From NCBI RefSeq assembly GCF_003111685.1, contig NZ_CP022195.1:53531-117530 (forward strand): a stretch of 64,000 bases of DNA. The letters run 5' to 3'. The first letter of the stretch is position 1. Each line of letters begins with the position of its first letter. Shown here one piece after another: positions 8,278-17,329 of the stretch. The translations under genes and the position numbers were made by a program. This DNA comes from Alloyangia pacifica (GTDB taxonomy: Bacteria > Pseudomonadota > Alphaproteobacteria > Rhodobacterales > Rhodobacteraceae). The notes below the pieces were generated by a model. It made no database searches, was not told the DNA's origin, and saw nothing but the letters and a program-made list of their open reading frames with translations.

Positions 8278-8802
8278 ATGACCCGCTTCTATTCCGGCGT
8301 TTTCGCCCTGTCGCGACTGGCTGCCGTGATCGCCGCATGTGCGCTGGTCTACATGGTGGGCCACATCGCCTACGAAATCATCCTGCGCAGCTTCTTCGCC
8401 ACCTCAACCTTCGTGCTGGACGAATTCGTCGGCTACGCGATCAGTATCTGTGTGGTCTGGTCCCTCGGCTACGTGCTCGAACATGGTGACCTGATCCGCG
8501 TCGGCCTTGTGCTTGATCGCCTGCCGCCGCGCGCGCAGCAGCTGATGACCGCCGGGGCTGCGCTGGTGGCCTGCGCACTTTCGGCCGGGCTTGCGTGGAT
8601 GTTCTGGATCCGCGTCGCGCGGGCCTGGTCGCGCGGCACCGTGTCCTCGTCGGTCGCCGCGGTGCCGACCTGGATTCCCGAGGGCGCGCTCATGCTCGGG
8701 CTCGGGCTCTTTGCGCTTGCCGCGCTCTCGCATGGGCTGCGCCACATCACCGGAAACCCGTCGCCGGCCCCCAGCACGCCCCTGGCGACCCCGGTCGAAT
8801 AA
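8278..8802 (+). CDS. TRAP transporter small permease (DctQ family), system 1
   Basis: A 174-residue inner-membrane protein with four predicted hydrophobic helices, the normal size for DctQ. Typical elements are the first helix ending in HIAYEIILRSFF, the conserved DEFVGYAISICVVWSLGYVLEHGDLIRVGLV region and the C-terminal helix around residues 130-155. It pairs with the large permease 23 bp downstream. The preceding hairpin lowers its expression relative to the binding protein. Confidence 0.9.
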   Translation: MTRFYSGVFALSRLAAVIAACALVYMVGHIAYEIILRSFFATSTFVLDEFVGYAISICVVWSLGYVLEHGDLIRVGLVLDRLPPRAQQLMTAGAALVACALSAGLAWMFWIRVARAWSRGTVSSSVAAVPTWIPEGALMLGLGLFALAALSHGLRHITGNPSPAPSTPLATPVE

Positions 8803-8825
8803 GCCGCAAAACTCGGAGAGAACAC

Positions 8826-10136
8826 ATGGAAACGCTCCTGACCGCGGCCGCAACGCTGGCCTTCCTACTGCTGTTCCTCGGCCTTGGGGTCTGGGTCTTT
8901 ATCTCGCTGGCCCTGGTCGCCACCACGTCACTTTTCTTCCTGCACGGGATGGATCTCTCGCGTATCGGCTCGATCGCGGCGGGGATCATCTATCGCTATT
9001 CCACCAGCTGGGAGCTCTCGGCCATCCCGATGTTCATCTGGATGGGAGAGATCATCTTCCGCACCGACATCTCGACCCGGCTGTTCCGCGGCCTCTCGCC
9101 CTTCGTCGACTATATCCCCGGCCGCCTGCTCCACACCAACGTGCTGGGATGCACGCTCTTTGCGGCGGTCTCGGGCTCGTCGCCCGCCACCACCGCGACC
9201 GTGGGCCGGATCACCACGCGCGAGCTGGGCCAGCGCGGCTATGACGACCGGCTGTCGCTGGGCTCTCTGGCAGGCGCGGGCAGCCTCGGGCTGCTGATTC
9301 CGCCGTCGATCGTGATGATCGTCTACGGGATCCTCGCCGAGCAGTCGATCTCGCGTCTCTTCGCCGCCGGCGTGCTGCCGGGGCTGATGATCACAGCGCT
9401 CTACTCGGGCTACATCATGCTGCGCGCGAAGATGAACCCCGGCCTGGTGCCGGCCGCACGCGAGCGCCGCAGCGCGACGGACTTCCTGCGCGCACTCTGG
9501 GACCTGGCGCCGCTGGTGGTGCTGATGACCATCGTGCTCGGCTCGATCTACACCGGCATCGCCACTCCCTCCGAGGCGGCCGCTGTCGGCGTGATCGCCG
9601 CCATCGCCATCGCCGCCGTCACCCGCCAGCTATCGCTCACGCTGCTGCGAGACACGCTGATGGGAGCGCTGCGCACCTCGACCATGGTCTGTTCGATCCT
9701 GATCACCGCCGCCTTCATGTCGACGGCCATCGGCTATCTGCACATCCCGGCGGACGTGGCCGACGGCATCGCGTCGCTCAACCTGCCGCCCTGGGGGCTG
9801 CTGGTGGTGCTCTCGCTCTTCTACCTCGGGCTCGGCTTTTTCCTCGACGGCACCTCGATCGTGGTGATGAGCCTGCCGATCTCGCTGCCGCTGGCCTTAC
9901 AGGCGGGCTTCGATCCGATCTGGTTCGGCGTCTACCTCGTGCTGATGGTCGAGATGGCGCAGGTGACGCCGCCGGTCGGCTTCAACCTCTTCGTGCTGCA
10001 GGGCATCTCGGGCCGCTCGATCGGCTACGTCGCCCGCGCCGCGCTACCCTTCTTCGTGCTGATGCTGGTGGGGGTCGCGCTGCTGGCCGTCTTCCCGGGC
10101 ATCGCGCTCTGGCTCCCGAATTTCTTCTACGGATAA
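8826..10136 (+). CDS. TRAP transporter large permease (DctM family), system 1
   Basis: A 436-residue permease from the ATG at 8826, preceded by GGAGAG. It has about twelve hydrophobic segments. The DctM hallmarks are visible: PMFIWMGEIIFRTDI, the cytoplasmic TRELGQRGYDDRLS loop, AGAGSLGLLIPPSI, TPSEAAAVGVIAA and VEMAQVTPPVGFNLFVLQG. It catalyses Na+-coupled uptake with DctQ and DctP. It is followed four bases later by the GAF-protein gene, so the operon continues. Confidence 0.95.
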   Translation: METLLTAAATLAFLLLFLGLGVWVFISLALVATTSLFFLHGMDLSRIGSIAAGIIYRYSTSWELSAIPMFIWMGEIIFRTDISTRLFRGLSPFVDYIPGRLLHTNVLGCTLFAAVSGSSPATTATVGRITTRELGQRGYDDRLSLGSLAGAGSLGLLIPPSIVMIVYGILAEQSISRLFAAGVLPGLMITALYSGYIMLRAKMNPGLVPAARERRSATDFLRALWDLAPLVVLMTIVLGSIYTGIATPSEAAAVGVIAAIAIAAVTRQLSLTLLRDTLMGALRTSTMVCSILITAAFMSTAIGYLHIPADVADGIASLNLPPWGLLVVLSLFYLGLGFFLDGTSIVVMSLPISLPLALQAGFDPIWFGVYLVLMVEMAQVTPPVGFNLFVLQGISGRSIGYVARAALPFFVLMLVGVALLAVFPGIALWLPNFFYG

Positions 10137-10140
10137 GACA

Positions 10141-10623
10141 ATGACCTCTCCCGCAAACCGCGCGCTCGATCTCGCACCCCTGCTGCGCGCTCAGGCGCAG
10201 CTCAACCAGCCCCACACGCTCTTCCGCGCCGTCGAGCAGACCTGCCGAGCCCGCTTCGGCTTCCGCTTCCTGACCGTGCTGAGGAACCTGCCCGGCACCG
10301 GCAACGTCATGCGGATGCACAGCTCCGAGCCTGACTATCCCACCGGCGCGCTGAAGCCGATGGGGCTGACCGAATGGGGCAAGGTGGTGCTCGACGGCGG
10401 GAAGTGCTGGCTAGGCAACTCGGCCGACGACGTCCGATGGGCCTTTCCCGACGCCGAGTTGATCCTGTCGAAGGGCTGCGAGGCCTGCGCCTGCGCGCCG
10501 GTGCTCTGGGCCGGGCGCTGCGTCGGCGTGCTGTCGCTGAACGATGCGCGCGATGCCTACAGCCGCGACGACATGGCGGACATGTCCCTCATCGCCCAAA
10601 CCCTCGCACCGGCGCTGATCTGA
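10141..10623 (+). CDS. GAF-domain protein
   Basis: 160 residues forming one GAF domain: an N-terminal helix (LLRAQAQLNQPHTLFRAVEQ), central strands, and the C-terminal pattern CACAPVLWAGRCVGVLSLND ending in a helix that covers the last 20 residues. There is no output domain. Similar stand-alone GAF proteins occur in TRAP/amidohydrolase operons of Rhodobacteraceae. Its tight position between permease and amidohydrolase suggests it senses or modulates the same small molecule; the cluster ECEACAC-like cysteines (two Cys in GCEACAC) could bind a metal or respond to redox state, which is speculation. Confidence 0.75.
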   Translation: MTSPANRALDLAPLLRAQAQLNQPHTLFRAVEQTCRARFGFRFLTVLRNLPGTGNVMRMHSSEPDYPTGALKPMGLTEWGKVVLDGGKCWLGNSADDVRWAFPDAELILSKGCEACACAPVLWAGRCVGVLSLNDARDAYSRDDMADMSLIAQTLAPALI

Positions 10624-10643
10624 CCCCCGAAAGGACGACCAAG

Positions 10644-11879
10644 ATGACCACCCTGCTGATCAAGAACGCCCGCATCGTCGACGGCACCTCGCACGAGCCG
10701 ACCGACCCGATGCAGATCGCCATCGAGGATGGCCGCATCCGCGAAGTTGGTGCCTCTGTCACCTTCACCGCGGACGAAGAGCTCGACCTTGACGGGCTGA
10801 CGGTGATGCCCGGGCTGATCGACTGCCACGTTCACACCATCGCCTCCACGGCGAACCTTGGGCTGAATGCCTCGCTGCCCTCCTCGCTGGTGGCCGCGCG
10901 TGCTGCGACGCTGATGAAGAACATGATCATGCGCGGCTTTACCACGGTGCGGGACCTCGGCGGTGCTGACCGAGGCCTGCAACTGGCCGTGGAGGAAGGT
11001 CACTTCACCGCGCCGCGCCTGGTGATCTGCGGCAAGGCCCTGAGCCAGACCGGCGGGCACACCGACTACCGCGGGCCCTACGACAACCGCGACGTCGGCT
11101 GGTACGCGCAGGCGCTCGGCACTCTGGGGCGCATCTGCGACGGCAAGCCCGAGTTGCTGCGCGCGGCGCGCGAAGAGCTGAAGGGCGGCGCGCAGTTCCT
11201 CAAGGTGATGGCGGACGGCGGCGTGTCCTCGCCCTCCGACCCGATTGGGTACCTCGTCTACTCGGTCGACGAGCTCACCGCCCTCGTCGAGGTCGCCAAC
11301 GGCTTCGGCACCTATGTCTCCGCGCACCTCTACGCCGACGAGGCCATCGTGCGGGCGCTGGACTGCGGCATCACCTGCATCGAGCACGGCAATCTGATCG
11401 GGGATGAGACCATCAAGCGCGTGGCCCGCGAAGGGGCCTTCGTGGTCCCGACCAACATCACCTACGACCTGCTGGCCCGCAAGGGCGCCGAGTTCGGCCT
11501 GCCGCCGGAGTCGGTCGCCAAGGTTGCCGACGTGCGCGAGGCGGGGCTCGAGCGCGTGGTGAAGCTGCACGAAGCGGGCGTGACCATGGGCTACGGCTCG
11601 GACCTTCTGGGCGGCATGCAGACCGAGCAGTCGGGCGAGTTCCCGCTCCGCGGGCGCTACATCCCCGCCGACGCGGTGATCCGATCGGCCACCGTGGACG
11701 CGGCCAAGGTGCTGCGCATGGAAGGCGAGGTCGGTGTGATCGCGCCCGGCGCCCATGCCGACATCATCGCGGTCGATGGCAACCCGCTCGAGAACCTCGA
11801 CCTGCTGACCGGACAGGGCGCCCACATGCCGCTCATCCTGCAGGGCGGCCGCGCGATCAAGAAGGCGGCAAGTCTCTAA
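10644..11879 (+). CDS. Metal-dependent amidohydrolase (imidazolonepropionase-like)
   Basis: 411 residues from the ATG at 10644, seven bases after an AAGGA site. Full amidohydrolase layout: small beta-sandwich N-terminus, metal motif DCHVH in PGLIDCHVHTIAST, lysine strand QFLKVMADGGV, histidines in YVSAHLYADEAI and CIEHGNLI, and catalytic Asp in MGYGSDLLGG. The C-terminus (GVIAPGAHADIIAVDGNPLENL) is typical of the imidazolonepropionase/prolidase-like subgroup. It hydrolyses an amide, lactam or ester bond in the imported compound; the precise substrate is not evident. Confidence 0.9.
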   Translation: MTTLLIKNARIVDGTSHEPTDPMQIAIEDGRIREVGASVTFTADEELDLDGLTVMPGLIDCHVHTIASTANLGLNASLPSSLVAARAATLMKNMIMRGFTTVRDLGGADRGLQLAVEEGHFTAPRLVICGKALSQTGGHTDYRGPYDNRDVGWYAQALGTLGRICDGKPELLRAAREELKGGAQFLKVMADGGVSSPSDPIGYLVYSVDELTALVEVANGFGTYVSAHLYADEAIVRALDCGITCIEHGNLIGDETIKRVAREGAFVVPTNITYDLLARKGAEFGLPPESVAKVADVREAGLERVVKLHEAGVTMGYGSDLLGGMQTEQSGEFPLRGRYIPADAVIRSATVDAAKVLRMEGEVGVIAPGAHADIIAVDGNPLENLDLLTGQGAHMPLILQGGRAIKKAASL

Positions 11880-11909
11880 ATTTAAATAAAGAACATAAAC
11901 TTATCCAGC

Positions 11910-11931
11910 GCGGGCGGTCCGAGCCGCCCGC
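11910..11931 (+). terminator. GC hairpin upstream of the second TRAP binding-protein gene
   Basis: GCGGGCGG-TCCGAG-CCGCCCGC gives an 8-bp stem without a T-tract, following an AT-rich spacer. It could stabilise the 5' end of the downstream mRNA or cause partial termination after the amidohydrolase gene. No promoter is evident. Confidence 0.35.
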
Positions 11932-11951
11932 CGACCAACTCGGAGAGAGAC

Positions 11952-13070
11952 ATGAAGAAGTTCCTGACCACCACGCTGCTCGCCGGCGTGCTCGCAAGCC
12001 CTGCCCTGGCGACGGATTTCATCGCCAACACCTTCTACGACGCGCAGCATCCGCTGGCCAAATACGGCTACACCGAATGGGCCGAGATCGTGAAGGACCT
12101 CTCCGGCGGCGATCTCGCCCCACAGGTCTTCACTGGCACGGTGCTGCTGGCCCCGCGCGCCACCATGCAGGGCATCCGCGACAACGTCGTGCAGGTCGGC
12201 CACCACGCCGCCATCTACACGCCCTCGGACCTGCCTGTCGCCAACGCGGTCCAGGAGCTTGGCTTCAACTATTCCGATCCGCTGGCCGCGATCTTCGCCG
12301 TGGCCGATTTCTCGATGCACAATGCCGCGCAGCTGGCGGAATGGCAGGATCAGGGGATCGTCTACCTCGGCGCCTATGCCACCCCGCCCTACATCCTGAT
12401 GTGCGCCGAGCCGGTGCGCACCCTGGCCGAGCTGAAGGGCAAGCGCATCCGCACCGCCGGCTCCGCCGTCTCGGCTTGGGTCGAGGCCGCGGGCGGCATT
12501 CCGGTGAACGTGCCTTCTTCCGAGATGTACACGGGGATCGAGCGCGGCACACTCGACTGCGCCACCAACGCGGCCAACGACCTGGTGGACCGTTCGCTCA
12601 TGGAAGTGGCCGAGCACACGACCCTCCTGCCCACCGGCATGTACTGGTCGGGGCCGAACTGGGGCTTCAACCCCGGCTTCTGGTCCGGCCTGACCGCCGA
12701 GCAACGCGGCGTCTTCATGCAAGCCTCGGCCCGGTCGATGGCGCGGATGATCATCAACTACACCGCACAGGCCGAAGCCGCCCTCGAGACCGCCAGGGAC
12801 AAGGGCGGCAACATCTACGAGCCCGAGGCCGACCTGCTCGCCTCGGTCGAGGAGTTCCGCGCCAAGACGCTCGACGGCGTCTACGACAAGGCAACGGAAA
12901 CCTACGGGCTGAGTGATGCCAAGCCGGTGATCGACGACTTCCGCGCCACGATGGACAAATGGACCGCGCTCCTGGCCGAGGTCGACACCTCCGACGAGGA
13001 CGCGCTGACCGAGCTCGCCATGTCCGAGATCTACGGCGACATCGACCCGGCGACCTACGGCGTCGAGTAA
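11952..13070 (+). CDS. TRAP transporter substrate-binding protein (DctP family), system 2
   Basis: 372 residues with a signal peptide cleaved after SPALA (MKKFLTTTLLAGVLASPALA). The mature part shows YTEWAEIVKDLSGGDLAPQVF and ELKGKRIRTAGSAVSAWVEAAG, where the Arg sits at the DctP ligand position. It differs strongly from the first binding protein and is longer, so the operon imports two different solutes or alternative forms of one. A GGAGAGAG site precedes the ATG. Confidence 0.9.
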   Translation: MKKFLTTTLLAGVLASPALATDFIANTFYDAQHPLAKYGYTEWAEIVKDLSGGDLAPQVFTGTVLLAPRATMQGIRDNVVQVGHHAAIYTPSDLPVANAVQELGFNYSDPLAAIFAVADFSMHNAAQLAEWQDQGIVYLGAYATPPYILMCAEPVRTLAELKGKRIRTAGSAVSAWVEAAGGIPVNVPSSEMYTGIERGTLDCATNAANDLVDRSLMEVAEHTTLLPTGMYWSGPNWGFNPGFWSGLTAEQRGVFMQASARSMARMIINYTAQAEAALETARDKGGNIYEPEADLLASVEEFRAKTLDGVYDKATETYGLSDAKPVIDDFRATMDKWTALLAEVDTSDEDALTELAMSEIYGDIDPATYGVE

Positions 13071-13090
13071 CGTCCCCGCATCCGAACCGT

Positions 13091-13118
13091 CAGGGGCCCC
13101 TCACCCGGGCCCCTGTTT
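13091..13118 (+). terminator. Hairpin between dctP and dctQ of system 2
   Basis: CAGGGGCCC (13091-13099) and GGGCCCCTG (13107-13115) form a perfect 9-bp stem with a 7-nt loop, followed by TTT. It occupies the same place as the hairpin in system 1 and probably sets the ratio of binding protein to permease. Confidence 0.5.
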
Positions 13119-13143
13119 CCGCACGCCCCAAGGAGATGCCCCG

Positions 13144-13629
13144 ATGCACGCCCTGATCCGCTGGACAAACCGCGCCGTCATGGCGCTCGCCTGCGCCTTC
13201 ATGCTTCTGATGATGGCCCATATCACCACGGACGTGGCGGTTCGGTTCTTCTTCGACGGCCGGCTCATCGGCACGCTCGAGATCGTCTCCTATTACTACA
13301 TGGTGGTGATCGTCTTCCTGTCGCTGGGCTACGTCGAGCTGCGCGGCGAGCACATCCGGGTGGATCTCTTCGCCAAGATGCTACCGCAGGCCGTGCAGCT
13401 CGGGCTCCACGTGCTGGCCTGCGCGCTGGGGCTGATCTTCTTTGGGATGCTCTTCTGGCAGTCCGCTCAGGACGCGATCGGCGCCACCCGCCGCGCCGAA
13501 GAGGCGATGAGCAACTTCACCTTCTACATCTGGCCCGCCCGCTGGGCGCTGCCCCTGGGTTTCGCCGGTATCTGGCTGGCGGTGCTGTCGAACCTGCTGA
13601 AATCCGTAGCGCTGCGGCGCGCGCTGTAA
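13144..13629 (+). CDS. TRAP transporter small permease (DctQ family), system 2
   Basis: 161 residues with four hydrophobic helices. The DctQ motif is ISYYYMVVIVFLSLGY-like (here LEIVSYYYMVVIVFLSLGYV) followed by ELRGEHIRVDLF. AAGGAG lies six bases before the ATG. It forms the membrane unit with the DctM protein starting 21 bp later. Confidence 0.9.
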   Translation: MHALIRWTNRAVMALACAFMLLMMAHITTDVAVRFFFDGRLIGTLEIVSYYYMVVIVFLSLGYVELRGEHIRVDLFAKMLPQAVQLGLHVLACALGLIFFGMLFWQSAQDAIGATRRAEEAMSNFTFYIWPARWALPLGFAGIWLAVLSNLLKSVALRRAL

Positions 13630-13650
13630 CCGCCGAGAGGATCTGAACCC

Positions 13651-14958
13651 ATGAGCAATCTCGATATCGGCATTCTCGGCACCGTCGTCGCGCTAGTTCT
13701 GATCGCGCTGCGCGTGCCGATCGGCCTCTCGCTTGGCCTCGTCTCCATTGTCGGCATCTCGCAGATGTTCAACATGAGCGTCGCCTGGGGGATGATCTCG
13801 GCCACGCCCTTCGACTACGTCGGGCAATGGGAACTGTCGGCGGCGCCGATGTTCCTGCTGATGGGCTTCCTGTGCTCCTCGACCGACATGACCCGCGGCC
13901 TCTTCCTGTCGCTGCGGCTCTATCTCGCGCGGCTGCCGGGGGGGCTGGCGATCACCTCGGTCGGGGCCTGCGCCTTCTTTGCGGCGGCTTCGGGCTCGTC
14001 GGTCGCTACCGCCTCGGCCATGTCGCGCATGGCGGTGCCGGAAATGCTGAAACAGGGCTACGACAAGGGACTTGCCACCGGCACCATCGCCGCCTCGGGC
14101 ACGCTGGGCTCGCTGATCCCGCCCTCGGTGCTGCTGATCCTCTACGGCGTCTACGCGCAGGTCTCGGTCGGGCAGCTTTTCATGGCGGGCTTCATTCCCG
14201 GCATTCTCTCGGCGCTGATCTACATGGCGATGATCGTCACCCGGGTGAAGCTGAACCCGTCGCTGGCCGGAGAAACCCCGCCGCCGCCGACCGATGAGGA
14301 ACGCCGCGAGGCGCTGCGCGACGTCTGGCCACTGCCGACACTGATCCTGCTGGTGCTGGGCGGCATCTTCTCGGGCGTCTTCTCGCCCACCGAGGCAGGC
14401 GCGCTCGGCGCCTTCTTCGCGGCGGTGATCGGGGCGGTGCGCGGCAAGCTCACCCGCGCCGCGGTGATCGAGGCGGTCACGCAGGCGGTGGTCTCCACGG
14501 GGTCGATCTTCATCATCCTGATCGGCTCGCTGTTCTTCACCCGCTTCCTCGCCCTGTCGGGCTTGCCCACGGCCTTTTCCAACGCGATCCTCTCGGTCAG
14601 CAGCGAGACCTGGTGGATCCTCTTTGCGGTAACGTTGATCTACCTGGTTCTCGGCATGCTGATCGATTCCATCGGCCTGCTCCTGCTGACCCTGCCGATC
14701 CTCGTCCCGCTGGTGCAGACCACGGGGATCGACGCGATCTGGTTCGGCATCATCATCGTCAAGCTGCTGGAGATCGGTCTTGTCACGCCGCCGATTGGGC
14801 TCAATGTCTACATGATCAACGGTGCGCTAAACAACGCAGTGACCCTGCCCGAGATCTTCCGGGGCATCTGGTGGTTCCTGCTGATGGACCTCGCGACGCT
14901 GCTGATCCTGATCCTGTTTCCGGCGCTGACGCTCTGGCTGCCCTCGCTGGCCTACTGA
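13651..14958 (+). CDS. TRAP transporter large permease (DctM family), system 2
   Basis: 435 residues with about twelve hydrophobic segments. Diagnostic pieces are PMFLLMGFLCSSTDM, MAVPEMLKQGYDKGLATGTI, GTLGSLIPPSVLLILYG, FSPTEAGALGAF and LLEIGLVTPPIGLNVYMING. It is complete, and only 23 bp separate it from the SDR gene, so transcription most likely continues into that gene. Confidence 0.95.
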   Translation: MSNLDIGILGTVVALVLIALRVPIGLSLGLVSIVGISQMFNMSVAWGMISATPFDYVGQWELSAAPMFLLMGFLCSSTDMTRGLFLSLRLYLARLPGGLAITSVGACAFFAAASGSSVATASAMSRMAVPEMLKQGYDKGLATGTIAASGTLGSLIPPSVLLILYGVYAQVSVGQLFMAGFIPGILSALIYMAMIVTRVKLNPSLAGETPPPPTDEERREALRDVWPLPTLILLVLGGIFSGVFSPTEAGALGAFFAAVIGAVRGKLTRAAVIEAVTQAVVSTGSIFIILIGSLFFTRFLALSGLPTAFSNAILSVSSETWWILFAVTLIYLVLGMLIDSIGLLLLTLPILVPLVQTTGIDAIWFGIIIVKLLEIGLVTPPIGLNVYMINGALNNAVTLPEIFRGIWWFLLMDLATLLILILFPALTLWLPSLAY

Positions 14959-14981
14959 CCCACTGACCGAAAGGACCCACC

Positions 14982-15689
14982 ATGACCGACAGCCCCGTAA
15001 TGATGCTCACCGGCGGCAGCCGGGGGATCGGCGCCGAGATCGCCCGCGCAGCGCAGGCCCTTGGCTGGCACGTGAGCCTCGGGCTGCGCGACCCCGCCCG
15101 CGTGCCGGAGGGGCTTGATCCCGCCCTGCTCGACACCTTCGCCTACGACGCGACCGTTCGCGATGCCGAGGCGGCCTGGGCCGGGGCGGTCATGGCGCAG
15201 CACGGCCGGATCGACGCCATCGTCGCAAGCGCCGGGCTGTTCACCTCGAGCAGCATCGTCGAGGCCCCGGAGGCCGAGGTCGACACGCTGCTGGAAGTGA
15301 ACCTGCGCGCGCCGCGGCGGCTGGCCATGGCGAGCTGGGACGCCCTGAAGGCCGCGGGCCGCGGCCGCGTCATCATCCTCGGATCGCTTTCCGGCAAGCG
15401 GGTGGCCTCGGCCGGGTCCGGGCTCTATTCGGTCAGCAAGTTCGCCGCCGTCGGACTGGCCCACGCGCTGCGCTACGAGGGCTGGGACCATGGCATCCGC
15501 GCCACCGCGGTCTGCCCTGGCCTGGTGGCAACCGACATGGGCGAAACCGCCGCCGCGGGCAGCAGAGCCGCCCAGCAGATGACCCAGCCGGAGGAGGTCG
15601 CGCATCTGGTGATGGAAGCGATCGGCCTATCGAACACCGCCTCGGTGCCCGAGATCCACATCAACTGCCGGACCGACGGGATATTCTGA
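14982..15689 (+). CDS. Short-chain dehydrogenase/reductase
   Basis: 235 residues, a classical SDR. The NAD(P)-binding turn TGGSRGIGAEIA is at the N-terminus, ASAG in the fourth strand region, catalytic Ser in IILGSLSGKR and the YSVSK tetrad motif, then PGLVATDMG after the last strand. It oxidises or reduces a hydroxyl/keto group, presumably on the compound brought in by the TRAP systems. It closes the operon; IS debris begins about 20 bp after its stop. Confidence 0.9.
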   Translation: MTDSPVMMLTGGSRGIGAEIARAAQALGWHVSLGLRDPARVPEGLDPALLDTFAYDATVRDAEAAWAGAVMAQHGRIDAIVASAGLFTSSSIVEAPEAEVDTLLEVNLRAPRRLAMASWDALKAAGRGRVIILGSLSGKRVASAGSGLYSVSKFAAVGLAHALRYEGWDHGIRATAVCPGLVATDMGETAAAGSRAAQQMTQPEEVAHLVMEAIGLSNTASVPEIHINCRTDGIF

Positions 15690-15728
15690 AAGGTTCGGGT
15701 GTCCACAGCATCACTTCAATCCGGTCAT

Positions 15729-15960
15729 GACCAAGATCGTGAGGGCGGTGCGGGTTCCGCCCATGGCGGGTCGGGTGTCCATCATCTTCGCCCGCGGCAC
15801 GGAATTCGTTTCATGGCCGCACCTGCAGGCCCAGCTCGGAACCCAAACGTGGTTCTGCGCCCCCTCCTCGCCCTGGCAGAAAGGCAGTGCCCTGAACACC
15901 AACCGGCGGCTCGAGCGACGGGTTCCAAGACAGCGTGACGTCGCCGCCATATGCCCGAAA
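15729..15960 (+). pseudogene. IS30-family transposase remnant (catalytic core fragment)
   Basis: The frame reads VSIIFARGTEFVSWPHL ... WFCAPSSPWQKGSALNTNRR, clearly related to the IS30 core segment ITFDRGTEF ... WFCDPQAPWQKGTVENTNNR found intact near 5,770-5,900. Both catalytic residues in this piece are lost (Asp to Ala, Glu to Leu). No inverted repeats remain. It is an old, unrelated copy rather than a duplicate of the local element. Confidence 0.75.
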
Positions 15961-16039
15961 CACGAAACGGCGGCTTCCATTCCGAGGGCAACGCGGAAAA
16001 AGAGACCGGGAAGCCATGTCTTGAGCCAAATATGACCCG

Positions 16040-16583
16040 CTCAGCATAATCCAAGGTGGGTCAGTTCCAGATGGAAATCCCGGGTCAATTCTGGGTGGAT
16101 ATCAACACATATCATGGTGTGGATCAAATCGCAGCTTCGTCCTCGTCTGCGAAATGAGCGTTGGCCTTGGCTCCGCACCGCAACCGCGGCGAATGGCCGG
16201 TCTTGAGAAGCTGCGCCGCCGCCGGTGACGATTGGGCGGACATCGCTCAGATACGAAACGCAACACCGCCTAGCTAGGGTCTCCGCCCAGGCCATCCGGC
16301 CAAACAAGGGACGTGCGGCGCCCGGCTGATACCGCACGGGGCAACGATGAGGGCCGGATCTGAAGCCGTCGATTGATGCCAAAGACCCTACCCCACTCTA
16401 GAGTCGCATAAGCGCCAATAGCGTGAAGAGGAAGGTTGAGGGGAATATTCTGTCGCCCGCACATCTTCCATGCTCTCAAACCTTCGATCGCGCATTCTGG
16501 TCACCGGCCTTGGGGCGGCTAATCGATCCGCGGGCGGCATCCGGCGCATGACACAGCTGATGCCGCCGCGCTATGGGTCTGGC
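16040..16583. other. IS debris and unassigned DNA upstream of bioR
   Basis: The first 70 bases (GGTGGGTCAGTTCCAGATGG, then GGGTCAATTCTGGGTGG at 16051-16103) resemble the repeated ends of IS21-family elements as I remember them; no istA or istB sequence is present. The remaining ~450 bp holds no convincing gene. Minus-strand frames here have no recognisable motifs. Confidence 0.3.
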
Positions 16584-17246
16584 ATGACACGCAAAGAAAC
16601 CCAGTCCGCCCGTATCGCGCGGGTGCTCGCGGATCGGATCATCTCGGGTGAAATCCCGCCCGGTGCCCGCCTTCGCCAGGATCATATCGCTATCGAATTT
16701 CAGGCCAGCCATGTGCCGGTGCGAGAGGCCTTCCGTACGCTGGAGGCACAAGGGCTCGCTGAGGGCGAGCTGCGCCGCGGATACCGCGTGACCGATTTCG
16801 ACGTCGCCGAGCTGAGAGAGGTGGCGGAGATGCGGGCCAGCCTCGAAGTGTTGGCGCTGCGCAACGCCGCGCCCAAAATGACCCGCGCGATCCTAGCCGA
16901 GGCTGATGCGGTCACGCGGCAGGGCGACCGCGCCTGCAGCGTCCGAGACTGGGAGGCCGCGAACCGGCAGTTCCACAGGCTCATCCTTTCGCCCTGTCAG
17001 ATGCCGCGTCTTCTTCGCAGTATCGATGACCTGCATACCGCCAGCGCACGCTTCCTCTTCGCCGCTTGGCGACGGGACTGGGAGTCGCGCACCGACCATG
17101 ACCATCGGGCCATCCTCGAGGCGTTGCGGAAGGGGCAGGTCGACTTGGCCTGCACCGTCCTAGCACGGCACGTCGGCTGGATCGGAAAGCGCAAGGCAGC
17201 GAGAAAAAATGCCATTATTACTGATACATACGACATTTCTGGATAA
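16584..17246 (+). CDS. bioR: GntR/FCD-family regulator, probable biotin repressor BioR
   Basis: 220 residues from the ATG at 16584; the longer frame adds 38 residues without a domain. N-terminal winged helix (RVLADRIISGEIPPGARLRQ, VPVREAFRTLEAQGLAEG) and a C-terminal FCD helical domain with the usual acidic/His pattern. Alphaproteobacterial BioR belongs to this family and binds TTATMKATAA. Exactly such a site (TTATCTATAA) lies directly after this gene and before bioY-bioB. The identification rests on that context; the domain alone would only say GntR/FCD. Confidence 0.75.
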   Translation: MTRKETQSARIARVLADRIISGEIPPGARLRQDHIAIEFQASHVPVREAFRTLEAQGLAEGELRRGYRVTDFDVAELREVAEMRASLEVLALRNAAPKMTRAILAEADAVTRQGDRACSVRDWEAANRQFHRLILSPCQMPRLLRSIDDLHTASARFLFAAWRRDWESRTDHDHRAILEALRKGQVDLACTVLARHVGWIGKRKAARKNAIITDTYDISG

Positions 17247-17256
17247 TTATCTATAA
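17247..17256. promoter_or_regulatory. BioR box before bioYB
   Basis: TTATCTATAA is identical to the known BioR consensus TTATMKATAA. It overlaps the bioR stop region and lies 74 bp upstream of the bioY start, in an AT-rich patch that can hold the promoter. Repression when biotin is sufficient is expected from the known system. Confidence 0.8.
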
Positions 17257-17329
17257 TCTGCGTTGTTTCGAAACCGCTCTCTGCCCGAGGTTGATGATCA
17301 TCATCCAACCACCCGAGGAGAGCCTTTCG

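Noticed and set aside
8595..8825. Long upstream extension of the first DctM gene
   Set aside because: It overlaps the DctQ gene in another frame; the ATG at 8826 has a ribosome site and gives the normal DctM N-terminus.
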